DNA of 64,000 nucleotides from Verrucomicrobiaceae bacterium. GTDB taxonomy: Bacteria > Verrucomicrobiota > Verrucomicrobiia > Verrucomicrobiales > Verrucomicrobiaceae. Under the pieces are notes generated by a model. The model did not search any database, was not told the DNA's origin, and saw only the letters and a list, made by a program, of their open reading frames with translations. The stretch is from NCBI GenBank assembly GCA_947507875.1, contig CANNQP010000002.1:166561-230560 (forward strand). Direction: 5' to 3'. The position numbers and the translations under genes were made by a program. Of this stretch, positions 16,646 to 24,810 are shown in pieces; position 1 is the stretch's first letter; every line of letters starts with the position of its first letter.

Positions 16646-17068
16646 ATGGATCCGCTCACGCCCGACGACCCTCTCTGGAAACTGCTTGGCCAAAGCCGTC
16701 CTGTCGAGCTGCGCCCCGATTTCGTGCGAAATGTCATGCGCGCGGCACGCCAGACGCCCCAGGACAAAGGCTGGCTGGCTTCCTTGAAAGCACGATGGCA
16801 GGAGGCCTCCTGGACTCAAACCGGCCTCTCCTGGGCGGCAGCCGGCGCCATCGCGATCCTGGGCATCGTGTCCGTGCTTCCTGAAGCGATCCCAGACCAT
16901 GGACCTGCTAGCTCAACACAACTGTCCGCGGTAGATCAGCCAAGTGCAGATTTCATGGTGCCTGAATTCGAGTCCGAATGGCGAAATCTGGAGCACATGG
17001 GTGATCTCCTGGTCGTGAACGACACCACGGGGCTCACAGATCAGGAAATCCAACTGTTGCTCTACTGA
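16646..17068 (+). CDS. Small single-pass membrane protein, unknown function
   Basis: The 140-residue product from the ATG at 16646 has a soluble N-terminal part (about 1-65) rich in Arg and Pro, one hydrophobic segment (about 66-88, WAAAGAIAILGIVSVL) and a C-terminal acidic tail with QEIQLLLY. The layout resembles small anti-sigma-like or regulatory membrane proteins, but no zinc-binding HCC motif and no neighbouring sigma factor gene are present. A GTG at 16604 would add 14 residues. It probably belongs to the nrdR-HIT transcript. Confidence 0.6.
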   Translation: MDPLTPDDPLWKLLGQSRPVELRPDFVRNVMRAARQTPQDKGWLASLKARWQEASWTQTGLSWAAAGAIAILGIVSVLPEAIPDHGPASSTQLSAVDQPSADFMVPEFESEWRNLEHMGDLLVVNDTTGLTDQEIQLLLY

Positions 17069-17079
17069 GCTACAAGCCT

Positions 17080-19164
17080 TCAGTCCAGCGGTAGCCAGCG
17101 GACGCCATCGACGACAATGTAACCGTTGGCTCCTGCGTTGCTGATCGTGATGGCGGTGTCGTTGCCGCATTCATAGTCGCCAAGATCGATCCAATGAACG
17201 CCGCCTGCTTCTTGACCGCTGCGAAGGTCAATCTGGAGCTTTTTTACACCGCCGAGGTGCTGCACTTCGACAGCGGCATTCGTCGCACGGTTGGAGTTGG
17301 GCGGCGCGGCCAGTTGGAGGCGATATTTGCTGGGTTTTTCGAGCTTGGGTTCAAAGCGTAGGCTGGATTGGCCGTCCTTTGAATTGCCATCGTGGCTGTA
17401 TCCGTCACCAAGATAAGATTTGGCCGCGGCACTCTCCTGCCAGTGGCCGGTCACCTTGGCCTGCGTGTCGTCGAGGACGATGCCCTTCAGTTGTTTCGCA
17501 TCAACACCACGCGTGGATTTGGGGCCACTGTATTCGAGGATCTGGCCATCTTTGAGCAAGACCTGACGCAGCTTCGCATAGGGCAGATTTTGCACAGCGA
17601 GAGCGCCCTCAAGGGCCAAAACGGCGGCGGTGGCGGCGGACTGACCGAGGATCATGAAAACGGGCTCCATGCGGATGCTACCATACGCGATGTGGCTGGC
17701 GGACATAGCCACGGGAACAAGGAGATTGCTCCCCTGCCCTTTTTTTGGCAAGAGCGCGCCGTAAGCGATCTCATACGGGCCATTCGTGCTCACACCGATA
17801 TCGCCTTCATTCTGCACATACCCTTCGGGCGTGATGTACCGCTGCACGTTGTGGCTGTCGATGGTGTAGCTGCCCATGCCGACGGATTCGGGTGTGGGTT
17901 TCTTTTTGCGCAGCTCATTTTCCGTCATGACGTAGTGGCCGATCATGCGACGCGCCTCGCGAATGTAGAGCTGGTGGCTCCAGTTGCCGTTGTCGGTGAA
18001 TTCATCCTTCGGCAGACCCCACTCGCGGAGTTCGTTTTGCACTTTGGCGGGCACACGTGGGTCATTCGCGACAAACCATAATAAACCTTGCTGGTAGCGA
18101 CGGTGCTCGGCGATGATCTCGCGGCGCTTCTCATAGCTCGCCTCAGGATAGTCGTAGTTCATGCCGATGTTATCGAAGCTAAATGGGCCGTGGTTGTTGG
18201 TATCCGTCTTGAAATTCGGGATCGGATCGAACTTCTCAAAGAACTCGCTCCAGCCGGTGTTCAGCACGCGGAGGAGAATTTCGTACTGGGAAGCGTCGTA
18301 CCCGTCCGGCTTGGGAAACGGGATGCGGTTCTCCGGCACGTTGGTGTAGCAGGAGCGAAAGCAGTAGGCCTGTACGCGCTTATCGCCCTCGCCGAACTTG
18401 CCCGGATCGTCGGCACTCACACGGGGCAACACACCGCTCTTTGGATCGCCCGGCACTTGGTAAGGACTGATCTTGTCCTTCACCGCACCGAAGTGATGAC
18501 GGTGATGCAGCACACCGACTTGGATGCCATTGTGCTCCTCCCCATAGACGCTGTTCGCCTCGCGGCCGACATGGTAATCGCAGCCTGCGGCGTCCATGAG
18601 ATCACCCTCGTAAGTGGCATCAAGGAACATGTTTCCTTCGTACGTCTTGCCACTGATCGTGCTGATGCTCACGAGGCGGTCGCCCTCTTTTTTGACCCCC
18701 TTCTCGCGGTCGAGCCATTCATCGCGCACGACCTCGATACCAAACTCTTTGACGTAATCCTCGAAAACCTTCTCTGCCACACTGGGCTCAAAGATCCACA
18801 TCGTGCGGTTCTCGCCGTCCATGGCGGGCGTGCCCTGGCCCTTGTTGCCATATTCTGACTGCTTCTGTTGCTTCCACGACTCAGGCTTCTGGTAGTGCAG
18901 GTAAATGCGGTGATAAAAATCCCGGGCGAGGCCGCCGATCACGGCTTTGTTGCCTGTGTCGGTAAAACCGAGACCGCCGCTGCTCAGGCCGCCGAGATGT
19001 TGGTCAGGCGAAATGATGATGACAGACTTGCCCATCTTTTTGACCTGCACTGCCGCCGTCACCGCCGCGCAGGTACCGCCATAGATGACGACGTCGTGGG
19101 GCTGGGCAAGCAACGGCTGACAAGCCAAGGCCAGCAAAGCGAAGTAGGTAGGTTGGAACTTCAT
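17080..19164 (-). CDS. Exported FAD-dependent oxidoreductase with C-terminal golvesin/Xly-like domain
   Basis: The 694-residue product starts at the ATG at 19164 with a signal peptide ending near LLAQPHD. The FAD-binding motif VVIYGGTCAAVTAAVQ (about 23-38) and the DQHLGGLSSGGLGFTDTGN segment define the PF12831-type FAD enzymes. The last 120 residues (GHWQESAA to GVRWLPLD) resemble the golvesin/xanthan lyase C-terminal binding domain. Planctomycetes and Verrucomicrobia use such exported proteins near polysaccharide degradation genes, but the substrate is unknown. It is convergent with the small membrane-protein gene across 11 bases. Confidence 0.85.
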   Translation of the reverse strand: MKFQPTYFALLALACQPLLAQPHDVVIYGGTCAAVTAAVQVKKMGKSVIIISPDQHLGGLSSGGLGFTDTGNKAVIGGLARDFYHRIYLHYQKPESWKQQKQSEYGNKGQGTPAMDGENRTMWIFEPSVAEKVFEDYVKEFGIEVVRDEWLDREKGVKKEGDRLVSISTISGKTYEGNMFLDATYEGDLMDAAGCDYHVGREANSVYGEEHNGIQVGVLHHRHHFGAVKDKISPYQVPGDPKSGVLPRVSADDPGKFGEGDKRVQAYCFRSCYTNVPENRIPFPKPDGYDASQYEILLRVLNTGWSEFFEKFDPIPNFKTDTNNHGPFSFDNIGMNYDYPEASYEKRREIIAEHRRYQQGLLWFVANDPRVPAKVQNELREWGLPKDEFTDNGNWSHQLYIREARRMIGHYVMTENELRKKKPTPESVGMGSYTIDSHNVQRYITPEGYVQNEGDIGVSTNGPYEIAYGALLPKKGQGSNLLVPVAMSASHIAYGSIRMEPVFMILGQSAATAAVLALEGALAVQNLPYAKLRQVLLKDGQILEYSGPKSTRGVDAKQLKGIVLDDTQAKVTGHWQESAAAKSYLGDGYSHDGNSKDGQSSLRFEPKLEKPSKYRLQLAAPPNSNRATNAAVEVQHLGGVKKLQIDLRSGQEAGGVHWIDLGDYECGNDTAITISNAGANGYIVVDGVRWLPLD

Positions 19165-19255
19165 GTTCGCATCCAGACAAGCGCGTGAGCCGCCTCTTGC
19201 CACTGGAATTATAGCCTTTGAGCTCGTTGCCGACAGCGAGCTTGAGTCGCTCCAC

Positions 19256-19801
19256 TCACTGCCTGAGAGCTGCCGCGCCAGACTTGAAGACTTGCATCAG
19301 CGCTTGAGTCAAAGGCTCTGCTTGAGTGATCAGGATCCAAAGACCGAGCAGCCAAACAACCGCATTCATCACCAACAGGGCATACAACAAACGAGAAACC
19401 CAGTTAGGCCATGATTTAAGAAGGCCATTGTCATAAGCTTCGCGAGTGTATATCCGCTCTTTACAGGCAGCGGCTACGGCCTTCCAAAGCAAGGGTGGAA
19501 AAAACACAAAACCCAGGATCATGCGGGCAATAACCACCCTTGATCGCAGGGCTGAAGGAACTTTGTCATAATCGCGATAGCGTGCCACACGACGCTTACG
19601 CATGATCTCAGCGACCATCTTGTTGATCACTTGATCACGAAACTCAGGCAGCTCGCACACGGACATCCACACGGTGTCGCCTACACGCAGCACGAGATCA
19701 GCATCCGATGCTGAACCATAAGCGAGGTAAGTGCATAGATCATCCAGGGCAAATGGGCCCAAGGTTTTGCCTGCTTTTTTGATGTAAAACTGCTGATGCA
19801 A
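19256..19801 (-). CDS. GYF_2-domain membrane protein
   Basis: The 181-residue product begins with a GYF_2-type domain (about 1-55, MHQQFYIKKAGKTLGPFALDDL and GDTVWMSV), a small module that in bacteria often precedes membrane segments. Two hydrophobic stretches follow (about 93-110 and 140-162), the second in LLYALLVMNAVVWLLGLWILI. The protein is probably anchored in the inner membrane with the GYF domain in the cytoplasm. The partner is unknown. It lies upstream of the FAD enzyme on the same strand, with a 91-base gap. Confidence 0.75.
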   Translation of the reverse strand: MHQQFYIKKAGKTLGPFALDDLCTYLAYGSASDADLVLRVGDTVWMSVCELPEFRDQVINKMVAEIMRKRRVARYRDYDKVPSALRSRVVIARMILGFVFFPPLLWKAVAAACKERIYTREAYDNGLLKSWPNWVSRLLYALLVMNAVVWLLGLWILITQAEPLTQALMQVFKSGAAALRQ

Positions 19802-19906
19802 AGTGTTCCGAAAAAGTCACATCAGGGGAGAAGAGAGATTCTGTCAAGGTGAAGCACTGGATACCCCTAGCCTTTTTCCACTCAAGAAGACCTCGAGTTC
19901 TGTCTC

Positions 19907-20053
19907 ATGAAACAACGAACCACCATGAACCTGCACAACGGAATGTGCGATCGTCTCTTTGAATTCCGGGAAATTCCCTGCCTCATCCTATTCGAAGGCG
20001 AGATCGCAGGAACTGTGGTTTTGAAACAACCGAGGAATATGGCTATGAGTTAG
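19907..20053 (+). pseudogene. Short frame-broken ORF in the 20-kb gap
   Basis: This 308-base gap (19802-20109) holds no intact gene. A 48-codon reading frame starts at an ATG at 19907 (MKQRTTMNLHNGMCDRLFEF). The adjacent +1 frame continues with coherent sequence (CGFETTEEYGYELVVTTTGW) up to a stop near 20145. A single frameshift near 20015 would join them into about 75 residues. It may be a decayed small gene or chance. Nothing else is visible in the gap. Confidence 0.2.
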
Positions 20054-20109
20054 TCGTCACCACCACAGGCTGGGCCTGCGCTATCAAAGTAGCTCCCTGT
20101 GTATCGTTG

Positions 20110-21294
20110 CTATTGGTTGAGCGTATTTTCTGCGCCTACGGCTAAGGCGTTCTCGATATCTGCCCACAGGTCCTCGACATGCTCGATGCCGACAGAGAAC
20201 CGGATCAGGCCATCGGTGATGCCCGCCGCTTCGCGCACTTCACGCGGCACGGAGGCATGAGTCATCGTCGCCGGATGGCAGACCAAGCTCTCGATCCCGC
20301 CCAGGCTCTCGGCCTGGGTGAACAGATGCAAGCGACGGATGAAGGCGAGCGCACCCTCCTGGGTGTGGCCGAAATCTGCCAACATCATGCCACTGCCACC
20401 CGTCATCTGCTTTTTCGCCAGCTCATGCTGCGGATGGCTGGGCAGGTAGGGATAGCGCACGGACTTCACGCGCGGATGCGCCTCCAGCCGTGTGGCAAGT
20501 TCGAGGGTGTTGGCGTTGTGACGCTCCATGCGAATCGCCTCCGTCTTTACCCCACGCGAGGTGAGCCATGTGTCAAACGGGCTCGGCTGCAAGCCCAGCG
20601 CCTTTTGGGCAAAGATCATCTTCTCCTGCCATTCGTCGCGGTTGCTGCACACCGCCCCCCCAAGCGCATCGCTGTGACCGTTGGTGTATTTTGTCGTGCT
20701 CAGCAGGGACAAATCTGCGCCGAGGTCCAGGGGCTGCTGCAGCAGGCTGGAAGCAAAGGTATTGTCCACCACCACCGCCGCGCCCACACCATGGGCCACG
20801 TCAGCGAGCGCCTGAATGTCCAGGATCTTCAGCAGCGGATTCGTGGGCGATTCCAGCCACAGCAGCGCTGGCTTCAGGGCTGCGATCTCGGCGTAGTTCG
20901 CTGGGTCGGCCAGATCGACATAGACGATGTTCACTCCGAACTTCCGCAGGACACGCTCAAAGAGCCGATAGGTACAGCCGTAGATGTTTTGCTCGGACAC
21001 GATGGTATCTCCGCTTTTCAAACCAAAGGCGATGGCCGTGATGGCCGACACACCGCTGGCAAAGACCGTGCAGTGCTTCGCATGTTCCAGACTGGCAAGC
21101 GTCGTCTGCAAGTTGCGGAAGTTCGGGCTGCCGCTGCGCGTGTAGTCAAAGCTGCCCGGATTCCCCGTCTCAAAGGTCGAGGTCATGTAAATCGGCGGAA
21201 TCACCGCACCGGTCTCGCTGCGGTAATCTTGACCGACATGAATCGCCCGCGTCTCAAAGCGCGCGTCACTGGGAACTGAAGCATCTTCTCTCAT
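20110..21294 (-). CDS. Cys/Met metabolism PLP-dependent enzyme (cystathionine gamma-synthase/lyase type)
   Basis: The 394-residue product starts at the ATG at 21294 (MREDASVPSDARFETRAIH). The PLP lysine is in LSTTKYTNGH (about Lys202), preceded by the VDNTFASSLLQQPLDLGAD signature; Tyr/Arg of the SFDYTRSGSPNFRNLQ motif bind phosphate. This family contains cystathionine gamma-synthase, beta- and gamma-lyases and O-acetylhomoserine sulfhydrylase. The 394-residue length fits the 380-400 group, which makes gamma-synthase or gamma-lyase likeliest. No metabolic partner genes and no SAM riboswitch were seen upstream. Confidence 0.88.
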   Translation of the reverse strand: MREDASVPSDARFETRAIHVGQDYRSETGAVIPPIYMTSTFETGNPGSFDYTRSGSPNFRNLQTTLASLEHAKHCTVFASGVSAITAIAFGLKSGDTIVSEQNIYGCTYRLFERVLRKFGVNIVYVDLADPANYAEIAALKPALLWLESPTNPLLKILDIQALADVAHGVGAAVVVDNTFASSLLQQPLDLGADLSLLSTTKYTNGHSDALGGAVCSNRDEWQEKMIFAQKALGLQPSPFDTWLTSRGVKTEAIRMERHNANTLELATRLEAHPRVKSVRYPYLPSHPQHELAKKQMTGGSGMMLADFGHTQEGALAFIRRLHLFTQAESLGGIESLVCHPATMTHASVPREVREAAGITDGLIRFSVGIEHVEDLWADIENALAVGAENTLNQ

Positions 21295-21439
21295 GGCTAG
21301 AACTTTTGGAGCATGGGGGCAGAGCTTTCGATGGGAAACCGAAAAATCCACCATGGTGTAGATTCCATCTCCACCCAGGCTACGCCACAGGCCATCCACA
21401 GAGCTGCCAGCTTAAGGCTGTCACTTTCCCCTCCTGAAC

Positions 21440-22816
21440 CTAGGGATTCAGCAGGGGAGCGAGCTGGGGATGCTTCTGGAGATAGACCGCCACCGCACGA
21501 GGATTTTTCTCCCGCCAGTCGGCGAGCACGGTCTGCATCATTTCTAGACGCATTTCTGGCTGTCGAATGCTGCTGGCGACCGTGATGGCAGTCTCAGGGC
21601 GACTTTCGGTCCACGCTTGAGTCAGGTGCTGCCGGGCGATGTCGCTGGTCTGAAGGTTGGGATGGCTGTTCAACCAATCGGCCAGCTGGTCCGGGGCGGT
21701 GCTGGCCCAGGTCGAGAGAACCTGCTCCTGCATAGCCGCACGATCCTCTGACGGTGGGAAGGCATCGGCATGGGTCAGCGCCTCAGCAGGGTCGTCAGCA
21801 GCCCAGGTGGCCAGCGTGCGGGAGGTGAGCTCGCTCCTCAGAGAGGCATCTGGCAAACGGCGGATCCAGTTCAACGCCTCATTGGGATCGGCAGCCGCCC
21901 AGGAAGAAATCACCGAACCTAAGGCCACGCTTCGTTGGCTAGAATCTGTGAGCCGACTCGCCCAGGCAGCGGCGGCGGTCGGATCACTCTCTGTCCAGCC
22001 ATTGGCGATGATGCTGGCGAGGCTGCTGTTTTCAGGATGCGCATCCATCCAAGCCGCGGCAGCGGCAGGATACTGGTCTGCCCATTCCGCGAGCACGGAG
22101 CGCAGAGCCGTCTCTCGAAAATCCCCAGCAGGCAGTTGGCTGGCCCAGGCTGCACCTTCATCCGGAGCGGTGTTCGCCCAATGCTCCATGACAACACGAA
22201 TGGCCGCTGTCCCCGATTTGCTAGCAGCCTTTTCCAGAGCCCACTTGGCAGCCGCACTGGGGTCGTTCTGAGCCCAGGTTTGGGCAATCGCTTCTACCGC
22301 AGCCGTCCGAGCGCTCCCCGTGAGACGGCCCGAAGCCCAATCTGCAGCAGCTTGCGGGGCTTGGCTCGCCCAGGCGGAGGTGGCGGCAGCATAGGCTGAG
22401 GCGCGCAGTTCACCTGGCGGCAGACTGGCACAGGCACTCAGGGCCGCCTCGGGGTCGGTCACAGCCCAGAGGCTCAGCAGTTGCTTCAGGTAGGCCTGCT
22501 TGTCTGCCAGACCGGGGATGTTGCTGAGATGAGCGAAGGCAGCCCTGGGGTCACTTTGGGCAGCACGGCTTGCGTAACGGCTGAGGTCCCTTCGACGCTG
22601 ATCGACATCCATGCTTTCCAAGATGCCTGCCAGATCTGCGGGTGAGGATTCGGGGGCTAGGGTGGGACTCACCTTCTGACGGCCGACAAGCTCGTTGAGG
22701 TCTTTCTGCGCCGAGGTGGCACGATCTCTAGCGCTGTGCCACCACCAACCCAGATGGCTGACGAGCAGCACAAGGAGCCAGATGTGGGTTTGGGTGCGGG
22801 GCTGCATTGGAGGGGA
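21440..22816 (-). CDS. Exported repeat protein with twelve ~32-residue WA/DP repeats
   Basis: The 458-residue product starts at the ATG at 22816. It has an N-terminal hydrophobic segment (THIWLLVLLVSHLGWWW, about 6-22) and then about twelve helical repeats of roughly 32 residues with the core W-A-x-x-D-P-x-A-A-x-x-W, for example TWAQNDPSAAAKWA and SWAAADPNEALNWI. The pattern suggests a superhelical scaffold like HEAT or TPR arrays. The protein is probably membrane anchored with the solenoid in the periplasm. The partner is unknown, but similar solenoids are common in Verrucomicrobia (from memory). Confidence 0.75.
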   Translation of the reverse strand, partial: SPPMQPRTQTHIWLLVLLVSHLGWWWHSARDRATSAQKDLNELVGRQKVSPTLAPESSPADLAGILESMDVDQRRRDLSRYASRAAQSDPRAAFAHLSNIPGLADKQAYLKQLLSLWAVTDPEAALSACASLPPGELRASAYAAATSAWASQAPQAAADWASGRLTGSARTAAVEAIAQTWAQNDPSAAAKWALEKAASKSGTAAIRVVMEHWANTAPDEGAAWASQLPAGDFRETALRSVLAEWADQYPAAAAAWMDAHPENSSLASIIANGWTESDPTAAAAWASRLTDSSQRSVALGSVISSWAAADPNEALNWIRRLPDASLRSELTSRTLATWAADDPAEALTHADAFPPSEDRAAMQEQVLSTWASTAPDQLADWLNSHPNLQTSDIARQHLTQAWTESRPETAITVASSIRQPEMRLEMMQTVLADWREKNPRAVAVYLQKHPQLAPLLNP

Positions 22817-23006
22817 CATGGTGCCGCAAGGAATCACCCGTGCAGTGCTTCACGGCTCTGCATCAGGCCACAGGAATCGGTGGGTCGGTTCGATGTGTAG
22901 GTGAAAGAATCCATGTTCATGAGGTCCTACGCCTGATCTGGGGAGCCTTCGAAACCCATCAGACGCTCAGACCTTCGGATGCTCTGTTCCATGATGAGTC
23001 GGGACA

Positions 23007-23025
23007 GACCGCGAGAAACGCGGTC
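23007..23025. terminator. 7-bp hairpin after the long repeat gene
   Basis: A perfect GACCGCG stem with a five-base loop lies 44 bases after the stop of the minus-strand gene at 23069. No T-run follows it on the minus strand, so the evidence for termination is weak. The rest of the 252-base spacer (22817-23068) shows nothing recognisable. Confidence 0.25.
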
Positions 23026-23068
23026 GCATCCCATGCGCATCCAAAGCTCCGCCAACACAAGAGCCTTT

Positions 23069-24607
23069 TTAGTCGTCATCATCCTCGTCGTCGAGGCCAT
23101 CGTGATCATCATCCTCGTCGTCATCGTTGCTGATGTCATCTCCATCATCATCGTTGTCACGGCCACGGCGGCGACCATCACCATCTGCGTCGTCTTCGTC
23201 AGGATCAGCGTTGCGCCGGCCATCTCCATCAATGTCGTCTTCGTCCACATCGTCATCGTCGAGGCCATCCCCGTCGATGTCGAGTTCTGTATCACTATCG
23301 TCGTTTTTACCATCACCATCAATGTCGAGCTCTGTGGCGGCATCATCACGGCGGTTGTCGCCATCAATGTCCTCTTCGTCGAGGGCATCGTCATCTGTGC
23401 CATCGCCATCAATGTCCTCTTCATCGAGTGATTCATCCAGTTGACCATCACCATCTATATCCAGCTCGCTAGGATGGTCATCGGCAAGATTGTCGCCATC
23501 AATATCGGACTCTGACGAGTTATCATCGAGCCTACCATCGCCGTCGATGTCATCTTCCGTGGCATCATCGTCGTTACGGTTATCGCCATCGATGTCCTCC
23601 TCAGCGGGGTTGTCATCGTTGAGGCCATCCCCATCGATGTCAGACTCCGAAGGATTGTCATCAAGACGACCGTCACCATCAATGTCCGTTTCGACGGTGG
23701 AGTCATCCTTGCGCCCATCGCCGTCGATGTCGTCTTCCGTGGCATCATCGTCATCTCGATCATCGCCATCAATGTCTTCCTCAGCAGGGTTGTCATCGTT
23801 GAGGCCATCCCCGTCGATGTCGGACTCCGAAGCATTGTCATCGAGGCGACCGTCACCATCAATGTCCGTTTCGACGATGGAGTCGTCGCTGCGGCCATCC
23901 CCGTCGATGTCAGTTTCAGAGCTGCTGTTGTCGTCGAGCCCATCACCATCGATGTCCGTTTCCGTCGCACTGTCATCATCCTTGCCGTCGCCATCCATGT
24001 CTTTTTCAGACGTGGCATCGTCTTTTTGCCCGTCACCGTCGATGTCGGTCTCGGAGGGATGATCATCGGGTAAGCCGTCACCGTCGATGTCCGTTTCGGT
24101 CAAATCGTCATCCAATTTGCCATCGCCATCGGTGTCCGTTTCCAACGCGGAGTTGTCGAGTTTGCCATCGCCATCGATATCGGTTTCAGAAGCACTGTCG
24201 TCGAGTCTCCCATCGCCGTCGATGTCAGTCTCGATCGGGCTGTCGTCGTCGAAGCCATCGCCGTCGATATCCGTTTCAGCGAGACTGTCGTCCAGGAGGC
24301 CATCCGCATCGATGTCGAGCTCAGCCACATTGTCATTATTCAGGCGGTCACCGATGTAGCGCCCCACAAAGAGACCGGATTTGGCGATCCCTCCATCCAC
24401 ATTTCGATCAAGACCATTCGGAAGATCGTCGTTGTCGATGTCAGGATCGACATTGTTGAGGATAGTATCTCCATCCAAGTCATCGAGATCCGCCGCCTGC
24501 GCCTGATGAACAGGGGGAAGCGTTAGCGCCAAGCCAAAGACCAAGGCGAAAAGATGGGTGCAAGTTCGTTTAATGAGCAGTTTGGACTCCTGGGATTCGG
24601 GTAACAA
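23069..24607 (-). CDS. Secreted Asp-rich protein with 25 exact 15-residue DIDGDG repeats
   Basis: The 512-residue product has a signal peptide (ending near HQAQAADL), a TSP3-like header (about 40-75, DPDIDNDD), then 25 consecutive units of exactly 15 residues (residues 96-470, consensus ETDIDGDGRLDDxxS), and a 42-residue tail of almost pure Asp/Glu/Gly. The DxDxDG core is the calcium-binding loop of EF-hand, TSP3 and dockerin proteins, but the 15-residue period is unlike the 13/23 or 24 residues usual there. The reading frame has no ATG: TTG at 24607 is the first start codon, while AGGAG (24587-24591) sits six bases before a CTG at 24580. Very low pI and calcium binding are inferred. Its short paralogue is at 9774. 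Confidence 0.8.
   Translation of the reverse strand: MLPESQESKLLIKRTCTHLFALVFGLALTLPPVHQAQAADLDDLDGDTILNNVDPDIDNDDLPNGLDRNVDGGIAKSGLFVGRYIGDRLNNDNVAELDIDADGLLDDSLAETDIDGDGFDDDSPIETDIDGDGRLDDSASETDIDGDGKLDNSALETDTDGDGKLDDDLTETDIDGDGLPDDHPSETDIDGDGQKDDATSEKDMDGDGKDDDSATETDIDGDGLDDNSSSETDIDGDGRSDDSIVETDIDGDGRLDDNASESDIDGDGLNDDNPAEEDIDGDDRDDDDATEDDIDGDGRKDDSTVETDIDGDGRLDDNPSESDIDGDGLNDDNPAEEDIDGDNRNDDDATEDDIDGDGRLDDNSSESDIDGDNLADDHPSELDIDGDGQLDESLDEEDIDGDGTDDDALDEEDIDGDNRRDDAATELDIDGDGKNDDSDTELDIDGDGLDDDDVDEDDIDGDGRRNADPDEDDADGDGRRRGRDNDDDGDDISNDDDEDDDHDGLDDEDDDD
23198..24322 (-). repeat. 25-unit 45-bp coding tandem repeat
   Basis: The array is 1125 bases long and contains 25 in-frame units of exactly 45 bp. 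Units 10-13 (23738-23917) and 14-17 (23558-23737) are nearly identical in protein and DNA sequence, indicating a recent 180-bp block duplication. It resembles a minisatellite, and copy number is likely to vary between strains. It also creates long serine-rich antisense frames, which are artefacts. Confidence 0.9.
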
Positions 24608-24810
24608 AGACTACCTTACTCGCGGAAGGATCTTTCTGTCTGCAAAAAAGTTCGGCACACGGCATGCATCGTAGTACAGGCGACCGCAAGGATGCTTCCT
24701 TTGCGTCATGCTCATGAGCGGGGACACTAACGTTGAGCGAGGCAAGGGCCACCTCTGTTGCCAATGTTCACTTGTGCATTTCAGCATTCACGCCCATAAG
24801 CGCGCGCTGC

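Noticed and set aside
20179..21279. 366-codon frame opposite the PLP enzyme
   Set aside because: Antisense to a well-conserved enzyme; no independent support.
23490..24062. Serine-rich SMSSS reading frame inside the repeat array
   Set aside because: It arises from the GAT/GAC codons of the DIDGDG array read on the opposite strand; not a separate gene.
23198..24322. CRISPR-like array of 45-bp repeats
   Set aside because: Units are in frame, head-to-tail without spacers, and encode a consistent peptide, so this is a coding minisatellite.
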